Shown: in pieces, positions 57,143 to 64,000 of the stretch | Layout: every line of letters starts with the position of its first letter | Position numbering within the stretch: position 1 is the first letter of the stretch | Source of the DNA: Dendrobium chrysotoxum | Lineage: Eukaryota; Streptophyta; Magnoliopsida; Asparagales; Orchidaceae | Assembly: GCA_019925795.1 (NCBI GenBank) | Contig: CM034305.1 | Span: 61,306,573 to 61,370,572, forward strand | DNA: 64,000 bases | Reading direction: 5' to 3' | Position numbers and translations under genes: made by a program | Notes under the pieces: model-generated | The model's input: only the letters and a program-made list of their open reading frames with translations | The model's database searches: none | What the model was told of the DNA's origin: nothing

Positions 57143-59007
57143 TGATGCAAGACTACGATGCATTGTAATGAATAAATAAGATCTTGCACGATTTTAAAGA
57201 GCATAACAATTAAAATTACTAGTTAATCAAAACGACAAAATAAAACGTAAGAAGGGTCACTTTCATTTAGGCCAAATTACATGAAAGATTTGAACTATCA
57301 CAAGTAATATAGAAATTCAAGACATGCGAATTAAGTAAATTTTCAACAAAGATCACTTCTCTAACAATGAGAATAGTACAAAGAAAGTTAACTCAAATCC
57401 TACGTTTACTAAGCAAAGGAGATTAGCGAAGCACAATCCTTTGTGGTTCCATCATCACCTACAAGGTTAGTGAATTCAAAAGATAAATGAACAAGGGTTG
57501 AAGTTCACCCTTATTGAGAACCGGAGGTGATGTACCGTTGGGCGTTGCCTAGCTGTTCGTCAATGGCTTCAACAAAAGAATCCAGGATACGATCCACATA
57601 CTCTTCCACCGTGTGATCGATATTCAGGTTGACATCAAAGAAGGTGGAGTGTAGAATGAGAAGAACGCCTTGCTCGTCGTAGGCGTAGCCGAAGTCAATT
57701 TCTGGATCCATGCATTGGTCTTGCATGGTTGAGATGAGGAAGTAATGTTCTTGCAGCCCTTGTGGTTAGCTTGGGAGAAGAGAGGGTGGTATGATGAAAA
57801 GAGTTGGTGGGAGTTGATAGACAGCGAGCTGTCCTTCTTAGGCAGCAGGTATGAGCTTCTAGTTGATGAAATCCCAAGAGTATGGTGCAGGAAATTGTTC
57901 TGGCAGCAGATTTTGAGAGCAGGGAACTTCCAATCGGATGGGAATTAGTAGGGATTTTAGGAAGGAAACTTAGTACAGATGCTAGGGAAGGGGGCGGGTA
58001 GGGGGGACTAGGTTTGGAAGTATTTCCAAAGGTGAGGGGGCTGATTATTGGAAAGAAATAAGGTGGGGTCTTGGGATTTTCGGCCAAAGAGAGAGAGAGG
58101 GGTTTAAATTGTTTCCAAGAGAGGAGGTGGGTTTTTGGAAACAAATCCAATTCAAACCCCTAGGGGGGCCGGCGGCTCCTAGAGGGAAGGAGGGATTTAA
58201 TTGGGGTAATTAATGCTTACTTAAATTATTAAATCACGTTTGAAAAGAAATATCCCATCCTCTCTTAATTTAAAATTTAAATAGGAATTGATTTTGTAGG
58301 TTTCCTAAAATAAGATTTATAAATTAAGTAACTATTTTAAATTCAAATTGATTTGAATTTAATCCATAAAAGAGTTACCAAATTTATGAAATCTAATTTA
58401 GGAAAGATGTGATGGCAAGTGGGGATGGGGAAGGGGCAAAGGGGAGGCCGACGATGGGGAAGGGCTGAAGGTGGTGGCGGGTTGGGTCTAGGCGACGGGA
58501 GGTGGTGGGATTTTAAAGGCCGGTGGTTAAGGGTTTGGGGGAGGGTTGTGGCCGTGGGAGGAGGAGGGGGGGAATGGATCCGGCGGTGGTGGAGAGAAGA
58601 AGGGAGAGAGGTAGAAACTAAAGCCACGAACCCGACTCTTCAAGGTTGGTGGGTGATACACGAATCTCCCTCTCCTAGGGATCCTTTTCCTTAGCTCTCA
58701 AGCTCTCACAAAGAAGCAGAATGCAGAAATTTCTTGATATCATTCATTAACCATCAAAAGAGAACAAAAGGGCTATTTATAGCCACATACAAAAGGACTC
58801 AAAGGTAAAATACGACAATGCCCTCTTGGGCTTACATACGACCTCCCTTAAGTAAGGGTAATATCGGAAATAAAAACTAATAAAGCAAATAACAAACAAA
58901 TACATAATAATACTCAAAAATACAAGGACTCAAACGTGGTCGTTGCTCGTTTGCCACGTCGCTGATAAACCTTCAACGATCTGATGTTTGATCAGATGTC
59001 CCCATCA
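57143..59007 (-). mobile_element. Solo LTR, copy C of the ~1.8 kb LTR family
   Basis: The 1865 bp unit has ends TGATGCAAGACTAC and GATGTCCCCATCA (plus strand) and a perfect 5 bp target duplication TATAT at 57138-57142 and 59008-59012. It splits an RTE LINE fragment cleanly. On the minus strand GTGGCTATAAATAGCCC (about 58783-58799) is a strong TATA box, which gives the likely direction. Blocks near both ends match copies A and B. No internal region is present, and the autonomous partner is not in this window. Confidence 0.92.
57511..57726 (-). CDS. Small conserved reading frame inside LTR copy C (71 aa)
   Basis: An uninterrupted minus-strand frame encodes MQDQCMDPEIDFGYAYDEQG, then a hydrophobic VLLILHS, then TFFDVNLNIDHTVEEYVDRI and an acidic helix-like DSFVEAIDEQ, ending ITSGSQ and TAA. 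The equivalent frame of copy B lies at the same distance from the LTR end (about 0.37-0.59 kb) and keeps FFDVN.(E/N)IDHTVEEY. I know no family for this protein. It is acidic and small; it has no signal peptide or membrane segment that I can see. It may be captured host sequence, or a fragment of a longer protein. Confidence 0.45.
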   Translation of the reverse strand: MQDQCMDPEIDFGYAYDEQGVLLILHSTFFDVNLNIDHTVEEYVDRILDSFVEAIDEQLGNAQRYITSGSQ

Positions 59008-59080
59008 TATATACTCGTCTTTCATTGTCTCTAAGAGTGAAGCCACTCATCCACCTGAGCATCCTTATCTCTACAACAAC

Positions 59081-59221
59081 AACAACAACAACAATAAGTC
59101 TTTATCCAACATTTAATCTCTTAATTAGGTCATCAGACGACCGCCGTTTTATGTGACCAAACCATCCAAGGCGACTCTCTCTAATCTAATCTTAATAAAG
59201 AAAGGTCATCCTAATCTCTAC
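59081..59221 (-). repeat. Rearranged RTE 3' fragments
   Basis: AACAACAACAACAATAAG followed by TCTTTATCC is an RTE 3' end on the minus strand. It is followed by TTTTATGTGACCAAACCATC and CAAGGCGACTC, matching 57070-57100, and then by AATAAAGAAAGGTCATCCTAA, matching 56945. The order differs from an intact element, so deletions or more than one insertion have occurred. Confidence 0.65.
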
Positions 59222-59226
59222 AACAC

Positions 59227-59536
59227 TGTTAAGAAGTACTTGAAGATTTCAAGTAAACCCTAACAACAAAAGCAAAAACAGCAAGAAAACTCCACAAATT
59301 CAATGGAAAACTAAAGAAAAACAGTAGTTTCATTACAAGAATCAAACTAACGGAAGGAAAATAGCAAGACACAATTGATCCTCAATTCGAGAGGAGAATC
59401 TATCTCTCCCAATCCTTAGATGCTGCTAGAGCCCAAGACACCAAACTCCAAGAACAAGAACAGCCCAAATAATTTGCATAATCCTAACCCTGATCCTCCC
59501 TCCCTATTTAAAGCAAATAACCCACATCATTAGCCA
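59227..59536 (-). repeat. 3' LTR of the Reina-like element (310 bp)
   Basis: On the minus strand it starts TGGCTAATGATGTGGG and ends CTTCTTAACA. The outer end resembles the other LTR at 63970-64000 (TGTTAAGAAGTACTTGAAG versus TGTTAGGAAGTAATTGAAG). Confidence 0.85.
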
Positions 59537-59549
59537 TCCCCCCCAAACA
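59537..59549 (-). promoter_or_regulatory. Polypurine tract of the Reina-like element
   Basis: GTTTGGGGGGGA on the minus strand directly before the 3' LTR start TGGCTAATG. Confidence 0.8.
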
Positions 59550-59559
59550 AAAAAGAATC

Positions 59560-60017
59560 ACCTTGTCCTCAAGGTGAAAAGAGGGAAAATGATGCTTCAC
59601 TCTCTCATAAGGCTCCCATGTGGCATCATAGTCCAGTAGGCTCTTCTATTTGATCAAGACTTCCTAAGCTTCCCCATGTCCCTGGCGAACCCCCATCAAC
59701 TCTAAGGCTTCCAATACCACCTCCAAGTCCTCTGTCAACATCACTGGTAGCTCAGAACTCACTGCATGATCCCGAATTTCCCTCCTCAGTTGTGATACAT
59801 GGAAAACAGGATGTATGGTTGCTATTGATGACAATTTCAGCCGGTATGCCACTGTTATCCTCTCTAACACTTCAAATGGCCCAAAATACCTGAGTGCCAG
59901 CTTCTCATTCATCCTGTTGGCAACGGTCTTCAGCCTATAAGGTCGGAGCTTTAAGAACACCATGTCCGCTACCTCAAATTGGATGTCCTTCCAATGTCCA
60001 TCTACCAATTTCTTCAT
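59560..60017 (-). pseudogene. Reina-like integrase C-terminus and chromodomain
   Basis: The minus frame 60017-59664 encodes DIQFEVADMVFLKLRPYR, then LALRYFGPFEVLERI (the GPY/F module) and IHPVFHVSQLRREI. After a stop in place of an expected residue the sequence goes on EVLIK, stop, KSLLDYDATWEPYE and near 59570 FHLEDKV in another frame. The DATWEP motif is the core of a chromodomain, which ends within 40 bp of the LTR. Two stops and a frameshift show it is broken. Confidence 0.8.
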
Positions 60018-60800
60018 AATCTATTAGGACCTCAATAAATGTCTCTTCAATTCTTCCAACACCCGATCCCTCTCCTCTAAATACTCCTCTAATGAAGAAA
60101 CTTGGGTGCTATTATGTTCAAAATGCACCAGGTGAGGAGGATCCCTTCCGTACAACACCTTAAAGGGGTCATCTGAGAAGCAGAATGATATGAAGTGTTG
60201 TACCAATACTCTGCCCATGCCAACCACTTGGCAAGGTATGTTTCCAAACTCCTATTGACCACCACTATCTGGTTATCTATCTGGGGGTGATAAGCAGTGC
60301 TCCTTTTTAGTACTGTCCCATGTAGTTTGAATAACTCTCTCTAAAAATGGCTGAGGAACACCTTATCCCGATCTTATATTATAGACTCTGGTATCCCACA
60401 CAAGCGGACCACCTCCCTGATAAAAGCTGATGCCATTGTTACAGCTATGTAGGGATGTCGTGGGGGAATGAAATGAGCATACTTACTCAGTCTATCCACT
60501 AACACCAAGATCACTATGAACCCTTCTGATCGGGATAATCTATCTATGAAGCCCATAGATAACTCCTCCCACACCTGACCTGATACAGCTAAAGACTGTA
60601 GTAATCCTCCTGGAGACATGGTCATGTACTTGTTCCTTTGGCAGATCTCACATCTGATTACCATCTCCTCCACATCCTTGTGCATCTCCTTCCAATACAA
60701 ATCTGAGGCAAGTCTCCTGTACGTCTTTTGCACCCCGAGTGACCCCCAACAACGCTCCAATGGAACTCCTGGAGCAGGTGTGGAATATGGATTGATGTGT
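60018..60800 (-). pseudogene. Reina-like integrase, broken
   Basis: The minus strand gives YRRLASDLYWKEMHKDVEEM followed by VIRCEICQRNKY (end of the HHCC zinc part), then WEELSMGFIDRLSRSEGF, ILVLVDRLSKYAHFIP and VVRLCGIPESII, then after a stop DRDKVFLSHF and STAYHPQIDNQ. In the first catalytic block the usual Asp after a Met and Phe position reads FID. The frame breaks at about 60374 and 60227. It is a relic of the enzyme that integrates the element. Confidence 0.8.
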
Positions 60801-61088
60801 CCTAACGATGAAATGCCTGCCTAACAAGTAGGGTCGCCACTTCTTGATGGCTAACAAAATGGCCATCAATTCCCTCTCATTGACAGATTTCAGCCTAGCC
60901 CTGGCTGTCAATACCTGGCCAAAATAGGTGATGGGTCGACGGCTCTGCAAGAGTGATGCTCCCAATCCATATCCTGAGGCATCCGTCTCCACTATGAAGA
61001 CCTGAGTGAAATCTGGTAGGGCCAAGACTGGTACAGTGGTCATGGCCTTCTTCAAGCTCTCAAAGGCTGTTGTGGCCACATCTCCCAT
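60800..61088 (-). pseudogene. Reina-like RNase H, broken
   Basis: Minus-strand coding: LKKAMTTVPVLALPDFTQVF, then IVETDASGYGLGASLLQSRR and a later AILLAIKKWRPYLLGRHFIV followed by RTHQS. ETDAS contains the first catalytic Asp. The reading frame runs with the start of integrase up to a frame change near 60790. Confidence 0.8.
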
Positions 61089-62202
61089 AAGAAACCATCC
61101 TTCTTCAACTGTTCTGTCAGTGGCTAGGAGATGGTGTTGTACCCCTTCACAAACCTCCTATAGTAACCTATTAGTCCTAGTAATTCCCTCAGCTCCCTGA
61201 GATTTTTGGGCACTGGCCATCTTAACATAGCTTCAATTTGAGCCTAATCTATAGCCACCCCCTTCTCAGAGACTATATGCCCCAAATATTCCACACTGGC
61301 CTGGGCAAAACAACATTTCTTCAGATTGATCCTCAGCTGGTTCTCCTGTAACTCCTCTAAAACTCTCCTCAAGTGCTCTCAGTGCTCTTACTCTGACCTG
61401 CTGTAAACCAGAATATCATAAAAAAACACCAACACAAATCGCTTGAGATAGGATCTGAAGACCTTGTTCATGAGGGACTGGAAAGTGGATAGGGTGTTAG
61501 TGAGGCTAAAAGGCATCACTAGGAATTCATAATGTCCTTCATGAGTTCTGAAAGCAGTCTTTGGCACATCCTCCCTTTTATCCTGATCTGATGGTATCCT
61601 GACTTCAAATCGATTTTGGTGAATATAACTACCCCACTCAACTCATCCAACAGCTCATCTATCATTAGGATGGGAAACTTGTCTGGCACATTTTCCTTAT
61701 TTACTACCCTGAAGTCCACACAAAATCTTCAACTCCCATCTTTCTTCTTAACCGGTAATACTGTGCTAAAAAAGAGGCTAACACTGGGCTTGATAATTCC
61801 TGCTTCCAGCATCTCTCTAATCAACTTCTCAATCTCATCTTTCTGAAATTGAGGATAGCTGTAGGGCCTGACACTGATAGGTGACACACCTTCCCTCAAG
61901 GTGATAGCATACTCCTGCTCTCTTGATGGTGGCGATCCCTGAGGTGGCTGAAAAATCTCACTGAATTGCTGAATCAATGATTGTACTGAAAAAGGAACGT
62001 CCCCTCCCTCCTCCAATCTAATCCCCTCCAGCTTCTGTAGTTCCACCAGATAATGTTCCTCTACCTCCTGCATACTCCTCACCATGACTTTAAGTGATAC
62101 CATGACTTTGGATAGCCCTCCATCTCCTCTAATCACTGCTCTTCTCCCTTCCACCATCAGCTCCATCGTCAATGCCCCCCAGTTGACCTTGGTATCTCCC
62201 AA
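61089..62202 (-). pseudogene. Reina-like reverse transcriptase, broken
   Basis: From 62202 the minus frame has a linker, then FSEIFQPPQGSPPSREQEYA, RPYSYPQFQKDEIEKLIREM and LEAGIIKPSVSLFFSTVLPV with KKKDGS. After a break 61719-61519 gives MDFRVVNKENVPDKFPILMI, IFTKIDLKSGYHQIRI. FFYDILVY-like coding near 61420 (plus-strand ATATCATAAAAAAACACC) marks the catalytic box, with one Asp changed to Tyr. Several stops and frame changes are present. Confidence 0.82.
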
Positions 62203-62484
62203 GGTCTGCAGTTACTTCATCCCCAGAATGACATCAGTGCTCTCTAACTCCAATGAGAGAAAATCCTCCCTTACCTGCAGCCCCTGTATGGTCAACACCA
62301 CTCCTCTACAGATCCCCTTGCCCGTCTCTACCTTCCCTGTCCCCATCATCACCCCATAACATCCTGTATCCACCAATTTCACGCCCAATTGGTTCACGAT
62401 CTGGTTGGAAATGAAATTATGAGCAGCCCCACTGTCAATCAATACCACCACCTCCATGTCTGTTATCTCCCCTTTCACTTTCAT
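62203..62484 (-). pseudogene. Reina-like aspartic protease
   Basis: The minus frame starts MKVKGEITDMEVVVLIDSGA and continues AHNFISNQIVNQLGVKL, then ESTDVILGMK and a stop. IDSGA is the catalytic D-S-G triad and DVILGM the second conserved block. The stop after LGMK replaces the usual Trp-Leu. It would cut the polyprotein. Confidence 0.82.
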
Positions 62485-62493
62485 GGTATGATT

Positions 62494-63830
62494 TTAAGTG
62501 AATCCTACCACTGAGTTCAGGGATATCTCCGTCACATCCAGATGCAGCTTGTCCTCCATCTCTCCCTCTCCCTCTCCCTCACCTACCTCCTCAGCTTCGT
62601 CTTCATCATAGACGACGAGAACCTGAAGAGTTTTGTCCCTACACATGTGCCCTGGAGTATACTTCTCATCACATCTGAAGCATAGCCCATATGTCCTCTT
62701 CTCCTGCATCTCAGTCTCCGTCAGTCTTTTGAAGTTGCCCCTGCTTCCTCCTCCTACGTGCTTCTCCCTAGGAGTCTCATGAAGATTGCATGCTGCGGGA
62801 CCCTTTGGTTCAAGAACAGTGGTAGTCACCCTGTAAGAGCCACCTGAACTGCTGCCCCTGGCTTCCCTCTCTTGGTACTTCTGATCCTCCACTAGCTGTG
62901 CCAGCTTCATTGCCTCTCCCAAGTCACGAGGCCTCATGACCCTCACTGCAACTCTGATCTCTGATTTGAGTCCCTTCATGAAGTTGTCGTCCAAAGCAGT
63001 CTCCGATAGTCGCTCCACTCGACTGGCCAAGTGCTTAAATCTCTCACGGTAATCTGCCACTAATCCTTCCTGCACTAGTGCAAAGAACTGTTCATAGAAG
63101 TCCCCTCCCCTGCCGGTTTGGAAACGTTCCAATAAGCATTCCTTGAATGCCCTCCAACTCCGTATTGGCCTCCTCATGTCTCTCCATTGCTACCAGGACA
63201 ACGCCTTTCCCTCCAAACATAAGCCCGTTGCCGTCAATTTTTCCTCCTCCGTCAATCCATTGACTATGAAATACCTCTCCACCTTGTAAATCCACCTGTG
63301 TGCGTCCTCCCCTTCAAAAATGGGCATCTTCAGCTTCCGCACCTTCGGATCTCCCCTGTTTCCCCCCGTATTCCTCCATAATTTTGCCTTTCCCAAGTGT
63401 TTAGCTCTCCCCACGTCTCATGATCTTCACCTCCACGCTCATATTCAAACCCCTCTTCGCTTTCTCCCCGCCTTTCTTCAAAATCAACACCCCTCATACC
63501 ATAATTTCCCTCTTTTCTCTCCCAACCCACACCCCTTGGTTCGCTTCCCCCATAACCATGCCTCCCTCCATACCCTCCACCTTTCTCCTCCATGATTTCC
63601 ACATCATGGTCCCTCCTACGAAATTCAGAATTTGTAGTTCTTCACGCTGGTCCTTTTTGTCTCTGATGTCGCCGTTTGAATTTGATCTTCTAATATCTTC
63701 TTCACCATCTCATGAAGATCAAAAAATTTGCATTCCACGGATGAAATTCGATCTTCCACCATTGCTTTCATTTGGCTCATCTCCCCTTAAAGGCATTCCT
63801 TCAACGCATCTACCTTCTTGGCCGCCATCA
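62494..63830 (-). pseudogene. Reina-like gag, broken
   Basis: The structural gag starts at MAAKKVDAL near 63827 with a stop soon after. A Gly/Arg/Glu-rich part follows at 63602-63420. The capsid core lies in two frames: 63414-63190 has KVRKLKMPIFEGEDAHRWIY and KVERYFIVNGLTEEEKL, and 63177-62494 has RRPIRSWRAFKECLLERF, YRERFKHLASRVERL and FMKGLKSEIRVAVRV. The zinc motif is YGLCFRCDEKYTPGHMC, followed by an acidic EEVGEGEGEGEME run. Stops and two frame changes split it. Confidence 0.82.
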
Positions 63831-63952
63831 ATACCCAAATTTTTGTAGGTTCAAAAAATCTAAATATTGACCCCAAAAACAGCGAAGGCCCCTTCTCCAG
63901 CAAAAAACAACCGCTAATTTTCCAGAAAATAGCCCACAAACAATTCTAAAAT

Positions 63953-63966
63953 CTGCTCTGATACCA
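63953..63966 (-). promoter_or_regulatory. Primer-binding site of the Reina-like element
   Basis: TGGTATCAGAGCAG on the minus strand, three bases inside the LTR end CCTAACA. It matches the 3' end of plant initiator methionine tRNA. Confidence 0.9.
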
Positions 63967-63969
63967 ATT

Positions 63970-64000
63970 TGTTAGGAAGTAATTGAAGAATTCAAGTAAA
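63970..64000 (-). repeat. 5' LTR of the Reina-like element, cut by the window edge
   Basis: TGTTAGGAAGTAATTGAAGA on the plus strand matches the outer end of the other LTR at 59227. Only 31 bp lie in the window. Confidence 0.85.

Larger units (their letters stand above)
56848..59080 (-). mobile_element. 5'-truncated RTE LINE fragment split by a solo LTR
   Basis: On the minus strand, 59080-59013 gives the RTE sequence for RDKDAQVDEWLHS (compare 25222-25290), and after the LTR 57142-56848 continues with SIYMKVEVAPVADKIRASCL, RWFGHIKHLSSNDLVMKVDV and VRVRPKKNWLENIKM, then the 3' end. Only about 360 bp of RTE is present. These lines match the C-terminus of the RTE LINE at 25250-25560. Confidence 0.82.
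59227..64000 (-). mobile_element. Reina-like Ty3/gypsy chromovirus, degenerate, cut by the window edge
   Basis: On the minus strand: the end of the 5' LTR (64000-63970), an initiator-Met primer-binding site, gag, protease, reverse transcriptase, RNase H, integrase, a chromodomain-like end overlapping the polypurine tract, and a 310 bp 3' LTR (59536-59227). Short LTRs, the CFRCDEKYTPGHMC zinc motif and the FHLEDKV-type end fit the Reina lineage of chromoviruses. Several stops and frameshifts split the polyprotein. The deleted element at 37020-48215 is a relative. Only one LTR flank is visible, so no target duplication can be checked. Confidence 0.88.

Noticed and set aside
57695..58150. 151-codon minus-strand frame in LTR copy C
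   Set aside because: Pro/Ser-rich from composition, with no matching frame in copy B. Only the frame at 57511-57726 is conserved.

Overview
This window is nuclear DNA from a flowering plant, probably a dicot. The evidence is a spliced serine carboxypeptidase-like gene end, a plant-type C2H2 zinc-finger exon, AT-rich intergenic DNA, and a dense nest of plant retroelements: Tekay/Del and Reina-type chromoviruses, an Ogre/Tat-type Ty3/gypsy element, a Ty1/copia-like solo LTR, plant RTE LINEs ending in TTG repeats, an L1-like fragment, and a hAT MITE with CGGGT arrays. Only two host gene pieces are clear: the last two exons of a serine carboxypeptidase-like gene (315-730, +) and one 3' exon of a zinc-finger gene (15536-16051, -).

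Layout. 1-3500: gene end and quiet DNA with a 275 bp L1-like retroposed fragment. 3507-14019: an old, very long solo LTR (about 5.1 kb without its insertions) of an Ogre/Tat-type element, invaded by two Tekay-family solo LTRs and one hAT MITE. 14025-18293: AT-rich DNA with the zinc-finger exon. 18294-20255: first of three copies of a roughly 1.8 kb LTR family. 21846-25599: a nearly full-length but dead RTE LINE with a 16 bp target duplication, itself hit by a small inverted RTE fragment and a copia-like solo LTR. 27490-37015: the 5' part of an Ogre/Tat-type element (truncated LTR, primer-binding site, ORF1-like relic, gag relic), interrupted by the second 1.8 kb LTR copy (33223-35028). 37020-48215: an internally deleted minus-strand Reina-like element whose gag was split by a very young Tekay-type chromovirus (38287-47320). 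48216-56847: AT-rich DNA with a degenerate gypsy reverse transcriptase relic and two foldback or dispersed repeats. 56848-59225: RTE fragments split by the third 1.8 kb LTR copy. 59227-64000: a minus-strand Reina-like chromovirus running off the right edge.

The order of insertion can be read directly, because many insertions keep target duplications (CTTCC, CAGAT, GGTGG, TATAT, GATGAAGC and others) and one has a matching empty site in a related repeat. The young Tekay element has 2067 bp LTRs that I could tell apart at one base only. It carries an apparent 144 bp intron between gag and protease, and one single-base frameshift between reverse transcriptase and RNase H.

The best candidates for something not yet described are: (1) a small reading frame on the minus strand of the 1.8 kb LTR family that keeps frame and amino-acid identity in two independent copies; (2) splice-site-like signals kept at matching places inside four Tekay-family LTRs; (3) the gag/protease intron. 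I saw no bacterial features, CRISPR, rRNA or tRNA genes.
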